64,000 bases of DNA from NCBI GenBank assembly GCA_937921775.1, contig CAKZUK010000018.1, positions 26,345-90,344 on the forward strand, in the 5' to 3' direction. Positions 1 to 8,387 of this stretch are shown here, piece after piece. The position numbers and the translations under genes were made by a program. Origin of the DNA: an uncultured Saprospiraceae bacterium (GTDB lineage Bacteria; Bacteroidota; Bacteroidia; Chitinophagales; Saprospiraceae). How positions within the stretch are numbered: position 1 is the stretch's first letter; each line of letters starts with the position of its first letter. The notes under the pieces were generated by a model. That model worked only from the letters and a program-made list of their open reading frames with translations. It was not told where the DNA came from and made no database searches.

Positions 1-2923
1 CAGTTACAATTTTTTCGATTATTTTAGAACCGCCGCCAGAGATTTTGAAACCATCGTTCATCACATCTTGGTAAGCTTTTTTAGTCGGAGCAGAAACGTA
101 ATTATTTCCGCTTAGTTGTACTGTTAATTTTGATTTAGGAGGAAGTGGTGTCAATTCCATTTTGTAAGGATCCAAGTTACTGATTGGTAAGCCTAGAACC
201 TGCATTTGAACTGCAGCTTGACGGAATTGAAGGTCACTATCTTTTTTAGCAGAAGCGTTGACCGCAATGGCAACGTGCTCCTTGTCTTTCAAAATATTTT
301 TAACCAAGTTTGTTAACACTCCTTTTGGTCCAAATTCAATAAAAATTCGGCCACCAGCTTGATGAATATTTTCAACCTGATCTTTAAATAAAACCGGATT
401 TAGAATCTGGTTTTTCAAAATTGATTTTAAGTCATTCAGGTTTTCAGGATAAGCCTGACCCGTTGTATTTGAATAAACTGGAATCTGAGGAGTATTAAAA
501 TTCTGCTTGCTTACAAAAGCAGAAAAAGGTTGCTGTGCATGTTGAACAAACTCCGTGTGGAATGCCGCAGATACAGGAAGTGGTACAATGGAAAAACCTT
601 GTGTGCTCAATTGTTGTTCAGCCGCTTTTATAGCAACTGTTGAACCTCCGAGGACGACCTGATTATTGGAGTTCACGTTAGCGATAACCACACCTGGCAT
701 ATTTGCAATTGCTCTCATGACTTGCTCTTGTCCAGCTCTAACAGCTAGCATTGCGCCAGTGTCTGCATTTGGATTTTGAATTGCCATTGCAGCTCCACGA
801 GTTTTAGCTAAAGCTAAAAAAGTATCTTCATCATAAACGCCAGCTGCCCAAAGTGCGGTCAACTCACCAAAGGAGTGTCCAGCTGTAAATTGTGCTTTGA
901 AACCTGCTTGCTGAAAGGCTTGATATTGGCCCATACTGAAGGTACCGATAGCCGGTTGAGCAAATTGAGTTTGTGTAAGATGCTTTTGTTGTGCTGTTTT
1001 TTCTTCTTTTGTAAAAACAGGAATTGGGAATATTTTGCTTGATAAAGCAGCTTCGCCATCCTTTAGGAATTGTGCATCTGCCTTTTGGAATGCTGCTGCC
1101 ACTGCAGGGAAAGCATTGGCGAGTTCAGCCCCCATTCCAATATACTGAGAACCTTGTCCTGCGAAAAGAGCCACTACTTTTTGAGTGTTGGTATCTATTC
1201 CATTTGGACGATAGTATACACCTCTAGGGTGTGACCATTCATCAGAAGTAGCTTGTAAGCTTTTCATGGAGATCTCTAACAAATCAATGCATTCTTCAAT
1301 GCTATTTGCTACAAATCCCAGTCGAGGTTGTTGTTGATTGAGTGTGATTGCTTTGGTCGCTTTAGCTAAATTTTGATAAGCGATATCAGCATCTTCACTT
1401 TTTAAATTATTTATAGCCGATTGGCAATCTTGTATTAATTGAGCAGGTGTTACTGCTTGAAGGAGTACCGTTTTAAATGGTTCGTGTAAACGATATTCGG
1501 TTAGCTTTTTACCGTGGTATTCTTCCATGGTAATGTGTACGTTGATTCCACCAAAACCAAAGGCAGAGACACCAGCACGACGAGGATATTCATTGTTGAA
1601 CCAAGGACGGGTTTCTGTATTTATGTAAATAGCAGAATCCTCAATATCGAATTTAGAGTTAGGTTTTTCTACGTTAATGGTTGCCGGCAAAACCTTGTGA
1701 TGTAATGCTAGAACAGCCTTGATGATTCCAGCGGCACCTGCAGCAGCTTTTGTGTGTCCGATTTGGGACTTAACAGAACCTAAAGCGATGTGTTGTTTTA
1801 TCGGATTATTTGCTCCGAAAACCATTTGCATAGAAGTGAACTCTGTTGGGTCACCTGCTCCAGTACCCGTACCGTGTGCTTCAAGCAAACCAACGGTAGA
1901 AGGAGCATAACCAGCATCTTCGTAAGCACGATTCATGGCGAGTGCCTGACCTTGCGGGCGAGGTGCATATACAGATTTGAAACGTCCATCTGAAGAAGTT
2001 CCCACACCTTTTATAACAGCGTAAATACGATCACCATCGCGCTCAGCATCTTCTAATCTTTTAAGTACCATCATACCTAGACCTTCACCAATCAGCATAC
2101 CATCTGCCTTGTCGCTAAACGGGCTAATGTTACCAGATCTAGAGAAGGCTGGCGTTTTGGAAAAAGACATAAACATGAAAGGGGAATTGTCGGTATCTAC
2201 ACCACCGGTCAACATCATGTCGCAACGTCCTTCTACCAATTCGCTTAAAGACATTTTGATGGCGCTGAGTGAAGCGGCGCAGGCTGCATCAACAACTGAG
2301 TTGATACCACCAAGATCGAAACGGTTGGTGATACGACCAGAGATAACGTTTCCTAGAAGGCCAGGGAAAGAATTTTCATTCCAACCGATGTAAGCCTTCT
2401 TCATTTTGTCCACGATATTTGGAATGTCTGATTCAGCAATGCCAGAGCTGCGCAAAGCTTTTTCCCAAATTGGATATTGCAAACGTGCAATGAGTGGTGT
2501 GATTAACTTTTGGCCACCGCCAACACCTAATAAGCAACCCGTTTTTTCTTTTAGTTCTGTTGTGAAGCGATTAGATGCTTTGGAATAGCCAGCGTCAGCA
2601 AGTGCGTCACGCGCTGCTACTAAACCAAGCAATTGAGATGCATCAGTTACTTCAAGGATGTTGGGTGGTAAACCAAATTCCATGGGATTGAAATCTATTT
2701 CCGGTAGGAAGCCGCCGCGTTTGCAATAAGTTTTATCAGGCGCGGTCATATCTGGGTCGTAGTAATCTTCGATTAACCAACGATTAGCAGGTACATCTTT
2801 GATACTATCTTTTGCAGAAATAATATTAGTCCAAAATTCTTCAACGTTTTTAGCGTCAGCAAAAATAGCGGATAAACCGATGACAGCTATAGGCGTTTTT
2901 TGGAGGGAGGAATTTAGATTCAT
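1..2923 (-). CDS. pfaA: PfaA-type polyunsaturated fatty acid synthase, N-terminal KS-AT part (cut by left edge)
   Basis: The open frame starts at the ATG complementary to 2921-2923 and has no stop before the window ends, so about 974 residues are seen. The ketosynthase comes first, with active-site Cys about residue 215 (DAACAAS), then EAHGTGTGAGD and the KSQIGHT histidine motif. A malonyl acyltransferase follows with catalytic Ser about residue 684 (AGHSFGE). The opening (CKRGGFLPEIDFNPMEFGLP, then LPPNILEVTD) is very close to marine PfaA proteins, as is the link after the acyltransferase, where PfaA goes on to tandem ACPs and a ketoreductase; those would lie off the left edge. The role is iterative, oxygen-independent synthesis of long-chain PUFAs in the cytosol. 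It lies 25 bp downstream of a TetR gene on the same strand. A related heterocyst-glycolipid-type synthase is less likely because the match to PfaA extends past the KS core. Confidence 0.93.
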   Translation of the reverse strand, partial: MNLNSSLQKTPIAVIGLSAIFADAKNVEEFWTNIISAKDSIKDVPANRWLIEDYYDPDMTAPDKTYCKRGGFLPEIDFNPMEFGLPPNILEVTDASQLLGLVAARDALADAGYSKASNRFTTELKEKTGCLLGVGGGQKLITPLIARLQYPIWEKALRSSGIAESDIPNIVDKMKKAYIGWNENSFPGLLGNVISGRITNRFDLGGINSVVDAACAASLSAIKMSLSELVEGRCDMMLTGGVDTDNSPFMFMSFSKTPAFSRSGNISPFSDKADGMLIGEGLGMMVLKRLEDAERDGDRIYAVIKGVGTSSDGRFKSVYAPRPQGQALAMNRAYEDAGYAPSTVGLLEAHGTGTGAGDPTEFTSMQMVFGANNPIKQHIALGSVKSQIGHTKAAAGAAGIIKAVLALHHKVLPATINVEKPNSKFDIEDSAIYINTETRPWFNNEYPRRAGVSAFGFGGINVHITMEEYHGKKLTEYRLHEPFKTVLLQAVTPAQLIQDCQSAINNLKSEDADIAYQNLAKATKAITLNQQQPRLGFVANSIEECIDLLEISMKSLQATSDEWSHPRGVYYRPNGIDTNTQKVVALFAGQGSQYIGMGAELANAFPAVAAAFQKADAQFLKDGEAALSSKIFPIPVFTKEEKTAQQKHLTQTQFAQPAIGTFSMGQYQAFQQAGFKAQFTAGHSFGELTALWAAGVYDEDTFLALAKTRGAAMAIQNPNADTGAMLAVRAGQEQVMRAIANMPGVVIANVNSNNQVVLGGSTVAIKAAEQQLSTQGFSIVPLPVSAAFHTEFVQHAQQPFSAFVSKQNFNTPQIPVYSNTTGQAYPENLNDLKSILKNQILNPVLFKDQVENIHQAGGRIFIEFGPKGVLTNLVKNILKDKEHVAIAVNASAKKDSDLQFRQAAVQMQVLGLPISNLDPYKMELTPLPPKSKLTVQLSGNNYVSAPTKKAYQDVMNDGFKISGGGSKIIEKIVT

Positions 2924-2948
2924 TAAAGGATATTGTGCGAATTTATTT

Positions 2949-3566
2949 TTAAATAGAAACTTTAAAAAGTTCCTCTTGAATTTGTAATAATTTGATTCCT
3001 TTGATTGTACAAAGGCCTCTTAAATATGGAACCAGAATACCGAAGGTTAGCCTTTCTTTACTAAACTCGGTGACTGGAAATTGATTATTGTCTTTTAATA
3101 GTTTGAGCATAGCAAGAACCGTTTTGCCAACGACCTCTATGTCCATATCAGCTTGGTAGATACCATCATTGATACCCCACTCAGCAAGTTGAATCAGCTG
3201 TTTGTGTGCAAAATTATCATTTAGTCGATATGATTCATTTAATAAGCCAGGATAGTAGCGAATAATGTCTCCAAAGAAGTTTGGGTTGACCTGATATGAC
3301 CTTCTAATGATCATCTGGTGCATAAAAGCCATGGCTTCGATGACGTTATCAGCTGATTTGATAATCTCTTCGTTTTCCTTGCTAACTTTCTTGTGATATA
3401 CGTCGAGACAGGCTTTGAGGAGTGTAATTTTATCTTCGAAATGGTTATAAATGGTTCTTTTTGAAGTATGTAACTCTTTGACTATTCGATCAATAGTGAT
3501 AATTTTCACTCCGTGTTGGATGAAAAGCTTGGTGGCGGTGTCTATTATCAGATTTCTTGTAATCAT
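2949..3566 (-). CDS. TetR/AcrR-family transcriptional regulator
   Basis: This is a 205-residue protein, the usual length for the family. The N-terminal helix-turn-helix covers about residues 5-50, with the recognition helix around TSKRTIYNHF (34-43). The rest is an all-helical, variable ligand-binding and dimerisation domain with no recognisable ligand signature. It is the first gene of a leftward pair with pfaA (25 bp gap), so it most likely controls the PUFA synthase and itself, perhaps sensing an acyl-CoA or membrane fatty acids. The promoter must lie in the 3567-3922 intergenic region shared with the divergent phosphopantetheinyl transferase. The family is secure; the target is inferred from position only. 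Confidence 0.9.
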   Translation of the reverse strand: MITRNLIIDTATKLFIQHGVKIITIDRIVKELHTSKRTIYNHFEDKITLLKACLDVYHKKVSKENEEIIKSADNVIEAMAFMHQMIIRRSYQVNPNFFGDIIRYYPGLLNESYRLNDNFAHKQLIQLAEWGINDGIYQADMDIEVVGKTVLAMLKLLKDNNQFPVTEFSKERLTFGILVPYLRGLCTIKGIKLLQIQEELFKVSI

Positions 3567-3922
3567 GGTTAATTTCAGAAGTTTAGAGTTGGTTAAACTG
3601 AAAGAAGAATCATGTTATCGTACTGGTGGTAATATTTTTGTTTCCCTAGTACCACAAAGAAAGGAATAATAAGTTTAGTATCCAAGCTTTTTTTAATTCT
3701 TGGTTTATAGTTAGAGGAATGGAGGGATTCAACTTTGAGTTTAAGATGGGAGATATAGAGGGATGAGCTTGGTGGCCTTAGTATGCTTTGGCGATTTTAG
3801 AAAAGGTGTCCTCTAATTAAGGTACATGCATAAAAACAGAAATGTTTTATTGAATTGTAAAGTGACCAAAGCTATTCGCTTATTGAATTTGGATTATATT
3901 GCGGTCTAAAAAATTGATAATA
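3567..3922. promoter_or_regulatory. Divergent intergenic region between the tetR-pfaA operon and a phosphopantetheinyl transferase
   Basis: This stretch of about 356 bp has no convincing reading frame of its own. It must hold the leftward promoter for tetR-pfaA and the rightward promoter for the transferase. I looked for a clear Bacteroidota promoter (TTTG, about 19 bp, TAnnTTTG) and did not find a good match. Short dyads near the tetR start (AGTT-AACT type, around 3585-3600) are too weak to call as an operator. Confidence 0.45.
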
Positions 3923-4558
3923 ATGGAGGTGCATATTTCTTGGGCTAAGACGGGTGAATATTTGAAAGGCAGGAGTCTGGAGGATTTATTATTGCTTTTA
4001 CCAGAAAGTTTGCATGAACGTGCGAAGCGGTATAAACGCGAGTCAGATGGAATAGACTTTTTGGTAGGGAGGTTGTTGCTAAAAGAAGCACTGGAAGCAC
4101 ATGGAGTGGAGGAGGGGATAGAAGACATCCAATATAATGAAAAGGGGAAGCCGTTTTTGAATAAAGTGTTTTTTAATATTTCGCATACAGAGGATATGAT
4201 TGTTTGTGCTTTTTCTAAAGAAGTAGAGATGGGAATCGATGTTGAAAAAAGGAAGTTAGTAGATTTGGAAAATTTTAAAGACTTCTTTAATGAAACGGAA
4301 TGGGAAAACATAATCGCTGATCCAGATAATAAGATGCAGCAGTTTTATTGGTACTGGACTCGAAAGGAAAGTATTATAAAAGCAAAAGGGCTTGATCTTA
4401 GTGATTTGAATAAGCTGGAAGTAGATCTTGATTTGGATGTAGTGGAATTGGGAGATGAGAAATGGGTATTGGATCAACTGGGATTTGATGAAGCCTATGA
4501 TATCGCAATTTGTGTTAAGAATGGAGAGGGCGTTCGATATTCTTTTTATCGAAGGTGA
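3923..4558 (+). CDS. Sfp-type 4'-phosphopantetheinyl transferase, probably serving the PUFA synthase (PfaE role)
   Basis: The enzyme transfers 4'-phosphopantetheine from CoA to the conserved Ser of carrier proteins. Three family motifs are visible: FNISH (84-88), MGIDVE with the Mg-binding acidic residues (103-108), and WTRKESIIKAKG (145-156). I chose the ATG at 3923 (211 aa) over an in-frame TTG at 3899, because the typical start region (MEVHISWAK) begins there and the extra eight residues look non-coding. It is divergent from tetR-pfaA, matching the frequent placement of pfaE near pfa genes, so its main substrate is probably the tandem ACPs of PfaA. A second family member lies at 7629-8387 next to the NRPS. 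The gene ends just before a perfect hairpin shared with a convergent sigma factor gene. Confidence 0.9.
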   Translation: MEVHISWAKTGEYLKGRSLEDLLLLLPESLHERAKRYKRESDGIDFLVGRLLLKEALEAHGVEEGIEDIQYNEKGKPFLNKVFFNISHTEDMIVCAFSKEVEMGIDVEKRKLVDLENFKDFFNETEWENIIADPDNKMQQFYWYWTRKESIIKAKGLDLSDLNKLEVDLDLDVVELGDEKWVLDQLGFDEAYDIAICVKNGEGVRYSFYRR

Positions 4559-4567
4559 AACACAGAC

Positions 4568-4610
4568 TTATAGACAGATCCGTTTGCTTGTGCTTGAGAT
4601 CTGTCTATAA
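4568..4610. terminator. Bidirectional hairpin terminator between convergent genes
   Basis: There is a perfect 13-bp inverted repeat, TTATAGACAGATC at 4568-4580 and its complement at 4598-4610, with a 17-nt loop. It sits between the stop of the phosphopantetheinyl transferase (4558) and the stop of the leftward sigma factor (4619), the expected place for a shared terminator. There is no strong T-tract on either side. Confidence 0.8.
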
Positions 4611-4618
4611 ATCGTATT

Positions 4619-5215
4619 CTAAGAGGGAAAAGTTAGAAATACAAAAAGTATGGGTAACAAATTTTGAGTGAACTCATTCGCTAATTTTACTCTTAAATGT
4701 TTAATTGCCCCTCGAATTCTGGTTTTAACTGTCCCTAAAGGAATGTTTAATTCTTTTTCAATCTCCTTGTGGGTATATCCTTTGAAATAAGCTAAGTCAA
4801 TGAGTATGCTGTGTTTTTTATCGAGGCTTTGAATAACCGTTTGGAGACCTGAGTCCAGTACATTCGATTCTTCATACAAAGATGGTAAATTGGAAGCAAT
4901 CTCTAGACCTTCGGTCTTTTTTATTTGTTTGTAGGAGGCAGATCGAATTTTATCAATAGCTGTGTTACGAGCAATATTAATAAACCAGGTGAAAAGCCGT
5001 GCTTTAGAAGCATCGTACTTATCCGCATTTTTCCAAATTTTCATAAATGTATCTTGAAGTGCTTCTTGAGCAACTTCGGAGGAAGGTATGATTTGTAGGA
5101 TGTACCCATAAATCGTTTCTGCATAATGCTCATAAATAAGAGCAATTGCTTCTTGGTTCTTTTCCCCCAAAAGAGCCGAAATTTTTTCCTCTAAAAGGCC
5201 TTGTTCCTTTCTCAT
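4619..5215 (-). CDS. ECF-family RNA polymerase sigma factor, without an adjacent anti-sigma gene
   Basis: This is a 198-residue sigma-70 family protein. Region 2 spans about residues 26-92 (ALQDTFMKIWKNADKYD, then FTWFINIARNTAIDKIR). Region 4 spans about 130-176, with the helix-turn-helix YTHKEIEKELNIPLGTVKTR. It is clearly paralogous to the sigma factor at 6448-6993. After region 4 the protein ends in a hydrophobic tail of about 15 residues (LLPILFVFLTF) that such sigma factors normally lack. Sigma factors of this type are usually followed by an overlapping anti-sigma gene, but here only a hairpin follows. The tail might tether the factor to the membrane or mark a lost fusion or frameshift with an anti-sigma gene. 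Confidence 0.92.
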   Translation of the reverse strand: MRKEQGLLEEKISALLGEKNQEAIALIYEHYAETIYGYILQIIPSSEVAQEALQDTFMKIWKNADKYDASKARLFTWFINIARNTAIDKIRSASYKQIKKTEGLEIASNLPSLYEESNVLDSGLQTVIQSLDKKHSILIDLAYFKGYTHKEIEKELNIPLGTVKTRIRGAIKHLRVKLANEFTQNLLPILFVFLTFPS

Positions 5216-5637
5216 TGTGTTTTCAAATAGTAGTATGTCCTAAAACTGCAAGGTATCAGGCGCTTAAAGAAACAGAAAAATAAAGGAAGAAGAAAACAAA
5301 CATTACTATTTCTTAAAAAAAAGACAAATTAAGGTTCTTTTCATAAGGATTTCGAAACTTCGAAATCCACTTTGTAGCTAATACCGTATGTATTAATGTA
5401 TACTAGTTTTTTCTTTGAATTCAATTTATTACCACAAGACCTAGATGGTATGTTATTCTTAGGAAATAATCCTAGTGCTGCTTCTTTTTCTCTGTGACTT
5501 CATGCCTTTTTTGTAGGCAAATGCATTTAATTTAAAATTAAACGAGCTTTTTAATAACCAATCAGTTGCTCTTCGCATACTTAGTCAGTAAGGGAATTTA
5601 TTGCCGACATTGATCATCTACTAAAAACAAAAATATC
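5216..5637. promoter_or_regulatory. Divergent intergenic region with an operator-like palindrome
   Basis: These 422 bp separate a leftward sigma factor from the rightward CpsB-like gene. No gene is supported here. A near-perfect palindrome lies at 5347-5368: arms GGATTTCGAA and TTCGAAATCC around a 2-bp AC centre. There are also A+T-rich dyads near 5520-5545. The palindrome is listed separately. No obvious TTTG/TAnnTTTG promoter pair was found. Confidence 0.5.
5347..5368. promoter_or_regulatory. Perfect 10-bp-arm palindrome, candidate operator
   Basis: Arms GGATTTCGAA (5347-5356) and TTCGAAATCC (5359-5368) are exact reverse complements with only 2 bp between them. This geometry suits a dimeric DNA-binding protein better than an RNA hairpin, since the loop would be too small. 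It lies about 130 bp upstream of the leftward sigma factor start and about 270 bp upstream of the rightward CpsB-like start, so either gene could be the target. Confidence 0.5.
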
Positions 5638-6375
5638 TTGTTCTCATTTTTCAAAAGCAAGACAAAAAAAATAGCTGATTTTTCATTCCTACAAACGGAT
5701 ATGCATTCGCATTTAATCCCAGGAATTGACGATGGAGCAAAAGAGATCAAAGAAGCTGTGGTACTGGTTCGTAAATTGAAAGAATTGGGCTACTCTAAAC
5801 TTATCACGACTCCTCATGTCATGGGAGAGTATTATCTCAATACACCAGAAATCATAGGGGCTGGCCTAGCGAAACTACAAAAAGCTTTAGCAGAAGAAAA
5901 AATTGACATCACTATATCTGCTGCCGCAGAATATAATATCGACGAACATTTTGAAGCTCTAATCCGCAACAACGAAAAGTTACTCACTTTCTCTGATAAT
6001 TACTTATTGATTGAGTTATCAACTTTTGCTATGCCAGGGAGATTACATGACATTATTTTTCAATTAAGGGCAAAAGGATACAAGCTTGTCTTGGCCCATC
6101 CGGAGCGCTATCTATATCTCTCAAAGCAGCTTGATTCCTTTAAAAAGCTAAAAGATCTAGGTGTTTTCTTTCAAGTTAACCTACTGTCTTTGGCAGGACA
6201 TTATGGTCAGGAGCAAAAGAAGTTAGGAATAAAGATGCTCGAAGAAAACTGGATCGAGTTTCTAGGAACTGATACACATCGCCTGCAGCACATAGACAGG
6301 TTGGCTTCTGTTTTTTATGATCGTAAGGTTGACAAACTACTGAGCAACAGTACGTTTATGAATTTAAACTTATAG
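5638..6375 (+). CDS. CpsB/CapC (YwqE)-type PHP-domain tyrosine-protein phosphatase
   Basis: This 245-residue manganese-dependent phosphatase belongs to the PHP fold and removes phosphate from the tyrosine-rich tails of polysaccharide co-polymerase kinases. Visible metal-binding motifs are DMHSHLIPGIDDG (21-33), TTPH (57-60), Glu98 in AAAEYN, HPERY (154-158) and TDTH (211-214). There is no ATG near the N terminus; TTG at 5638 is the only plausible standard start, since the first Met lies inside the first metal motif. Its likely substrate is the Wzc protein encoded 25 kb away (30538-32889), which has a Tyr-rich C terminus. It stands between two sigma factor genes rather than in the polysaccharide locus. 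Function is strong by motif; the partner is inferred. Confidence 0.9.
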   Translation: MFSFFKSKTKKIADFSFLQTDMHSHLIPGIDDGAKEIKEAVVLVRKLKELGYSKLITTPHVMGEYYLNTPEIIGAGLAKLQKALAEEKIDITISAAAEYNIDEHFEALIRNNEKLLTFSDNYLLIELSTFAMPGRLHDIIFQLRAKGYKLVLAHPERYLYLSKQLDSFKKLKDLGVFFQVNLLSLAGHYGQEQKKLGIKMLEENWIEFLGTDTHRLQHIDRLASVFYDRKVDKLLSNSTFMNLNL

Positions 6376-6447
6376 CAAAGGCACAAGATATTCCTCTGCT
6401 GAACGGGGCTTTACTAGATAAATGCTAAAATATAAAAACCAATAACA

Positions 6448-6993
6448 ATGAGAAACAACACCAAATCGTACACAGATGAAGAGATTGTGCATCTTCTTTT
6501 AAGTAAAAACGTACAAGGAATTGAAGTTTTATACGCTCAATATGGGGCATACTTAAACGGTATGGTGCGCGAAATTGTAAAAGTCGAATATTTTTCTGAA
6601 ATTGTGCTCCAGAACGCCTTTTTAAAAGTGTGGAACAATATTGATTCATATAACAAAGCAAAAGGTAGATTTTTCACTTGGGTTCTAAATATTGCTCGCA
6701 ACTCAGCGATCGACATGATGAGGTCTAAGCATTACAAACAAAGTATGAAGATGATTAGTCTTGATGCTGTACAGTATGAAAGGTCTTCTCTTGGCTCTGA
6801 TGTTATTGTTGAAAATATGGACCTGAAAGATATTGTAGCTAAGTTAGATGGCAAATATCAAGAGTTAATTGAGTTGGTGTACTTTAAAGGATATACGCAC
6901 ATTGAGATTGCCGATGAACTAGGCATTCCACTTGGAACCGTAAAAAGTAGAATTAGAAAGGCCTTTAAAGACCTTAGAGATATATTAGGATAA
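6448..6993 (+). CDS. ECF-family RNA polymerase sigma factor
   Basis: This is a 181-residue sigma-70 family protein. Region 2 covers about residues 25-93 (LQNAFLKVWNNIDSYNKAKG, then FTWVLNIARNSAIDMMR) and region 4 about 128-175 (YTHIEIADELGIPLGTVKSR). It is a paralogue of the 4619-5215 protein. Its stop overlaps the start of the next gene by one base (TAATG), so sigma and putative anti-sigma are translationally coupled, the classic arrangement for this group. It directs RNA polymerase to a set of stress or envelope promoters that cannot be read from this window. Confidence 0.93.
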   Translation: MRNNTKSYTDEEIVHLLLSKNVQGIEVLYAQYGAYLNGMVREIVKVEYFSEIVLQNAFLKVWNNIDSYNKAKGRFFTWVLNIARNSAIDMMRSKHYKQSMKMISLDAVQYERSSLGSDVIVENMDLKDIVAKLDGKYQELIELVYFKGYTHIEIADELGIPLGTVKSRIRKAFKDLRDILG

Positions 6994-7619
6994 TGATTGA
7001 TATAAAAGCATATTTGGAAACTGGAATTGTTGAAAGCCATTGTTTAGGACTAGCTAGTCCTGAAGAGTCTGAAGAGTTATTAGCACTATGCCAGCAATAT
7101 CCACTGATTAAAGAAGAGCTTGTTCGAACCGAATTGGCACTTGAAATCTATGCAAAAAGCTTTAAAAAAGAATTACAAACAGAAAGAAGCAAAACGATAA
7201 AAAGCAATATTTTAGAAGCCATTCAATTTGAAGATCTTGAGCTCAAAAATGATGGTACACTCAATAAATTTATTGATATTTCAAATTGCTCAAATTTAGA
7301 AAAATTAGAAGCTATTTTGAGTCCGCTTCAAGCTCCTGAAGATTTTGAAAGCGTTCACATGGAAGTTATTTTTTCTGATGGAGCAAAAGAGCTAAACCTC
7401 GTCTGGGTAAAAGATCTGGTGCCTATGGAAGAACATCCACATCTTGATGAAAGTTTTTTAGTACTGGAAGGCACAGCAAATTGCAATATAGACGGAGTCA
7501 TCACCAAAATGAAAAGGGGGGATTATATGCGAATTCCACCAGAGAGTCATCATGAAGTAGTCATTACATCTTCGACAAGAGCGAAAGCTATTCAATCCCG
7601 CATTGCCTTAGCCACCTAA
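6993..7619 (+). CDS. ChrR-like cupin anti-sigma factor
   Basis: This 208-residue protein is coupled to the preceding sigma gene by a 1-base overlap. The N-terminal 80 or so residues are acidic and helical (GLASPEESEELLALCQQYP), as in soluble anti-sigma domains of the Bacteroidota. The C-terminal part, about residues 100-205, is a cupin with a metal-binding-like core (HPHLDESFLVLEG near 148-160 and PPESHHEV near 180-187). No membrane segment is present, so it is cytosolic. By analogy with ChrR, the cupin would sense an oxidant or metal and release the sigma factor. The family is likely; the signal is unknown. Confidence 0.85.
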   Translation: MIDIKAYLETGIVESHCLGLASPEESEELLALCQQYPLIKEELVRTELALEIYAKSFKKELQTERSKTIKSNILEAIQFEDLELKNDGTLNKFIDISNCSNLEKLEAILSPLQAPEDFESVHMEVIFSDGAKELNLVWVKDLVPMEEHPHLDESFLVLEGTANCNIDGVITKMKRGDYMRIPPESHHEVVITSSTRAKAIQSRIALAT

Positions 7620-7628
7620 GTTCGTCCA

Positions 7629-8387
7629 TCAAAGTTTAAAATACCTCAGCTGCTTCAGATTAGTTGTTCTACAGGTAAGCGCTCCAACAAAATTCTGCTT
7701 TACATCAAAAGAAACAAAGTCCCACTCCTTAGCTTCATGGTCATCCCAAGCCACTCGTCGTAGTGCTACTTGCTCTCCATCCAATATGCTTACTTCAAAT
7801 TGATCCAATGGCAGGCTCATTCCTTGCCCATGTCCTTTTATGAAAGCTTCCTTGCGTGTCCAACATTTGAAAAATGAATTTAGCTGATCTTTTGGAGCTA
7901 GTTGCAAAATGGTTTTAGCTTCCTCTTTTGAAAAGAACCGATCCGCTAATTTTGCCACTTCAATTTCTTTTTTGACTTGTTCTATATCTACTCCAATCTC
8001 TGCCTCTTTTACAAATCCAAAGAGTCCCATTCCTCCTGAATGAGAAATATTGAACTGTAGCGATTGATTCTCTTGAGCTAATGATGGTTTACCAAATGAG
8101 CTGTAAGTGAACTGAATAAAGGAAGGAGAAATTTTTAAATAGCCAGCAAGTAATTTCCGCAAAGTTCCTCTAGCTGTTATGTAGCTAATCCTATCTTTCT
8201 CAAAACGAAATAAGTTGGATCGATCTTTTTCTTCCTTTGACAAGTAAGTCCAAAATTGTGCTAAAGGCAAGCCGGAAGATTCCAAATTTGCACACCATAG
8301 ATGTGCTTCCTGTTTTTCTAAAACAGGGAAAGTACTCGGTTCTGTTTCCCAAATATTATCAGCTAATGACTGGTGTTGACGATGCAT
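7629..8387 (-). CDS. Sfp-type 4'-phosphopantetheinyl transferase of the NRPS cluster
   Basis: This 252-residue enzyme has the family motifs FNISHS (112-117), IGVDIE (131-136) and WTRKEAFIKGHG (176-187). It would convert the carrier domains of the two NRPSs and the stand-alone carrier at 23754 to their active holo forms. It overlaps the 3' end of the upstream NRPS gene by 25 bp (8363-8387), so it is the last gene of a leftward operon (ABC exporter, HupE, NRPS, transferase) and is translationally coupled to it. It is larger than the transferase at 3923-4558 and clearly distinct, which suggests one dedicated enzyme per carrier-protein system. Confidence 0.93.
   Translation of the reverse strand: MHRQHQSLADNIWETEPSTFPVLEKQEAHLWCANLESSGLPLAQFWTYLSKEEKDRSNLFRFEKDRISYITARGTLRKLLAGYLKISPSFIQFTYSSFGKPSLAQENQSLQFNISHSGGMGLFGFVKEAEIGVDIEQVKKEIEVAKLADRFFSKEEAKTILQLAPKDQLNSFFKCWTRKEAFIKGHGQGMSLPLDQFEVSILDGEQVALRRVAWDDHEAKEWDFVSFDVKQNFVGALTCRTTNLKQLRYFKL

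Noticed and set aside
1..2923. Heterocyst-glycolipid (HglE-like) synthase
   Set aside because: The N-terminal signature and the linker after the acyltransferase match PfaA more closely, although the distinction would be firmer with the missing 3' part.
859..2987. Several short frames of 60-95 codons on both strands
   Set aside because: They lie inside the leftward PfaA frame, which has strong catalytic motifs throughout; they are shadow frames.
3880..4311. A 143-codon leftward frame
   Set aside because: It is antisense to the phosphopantetheinyl transferase, whose three motifs fix the real strand and frame.
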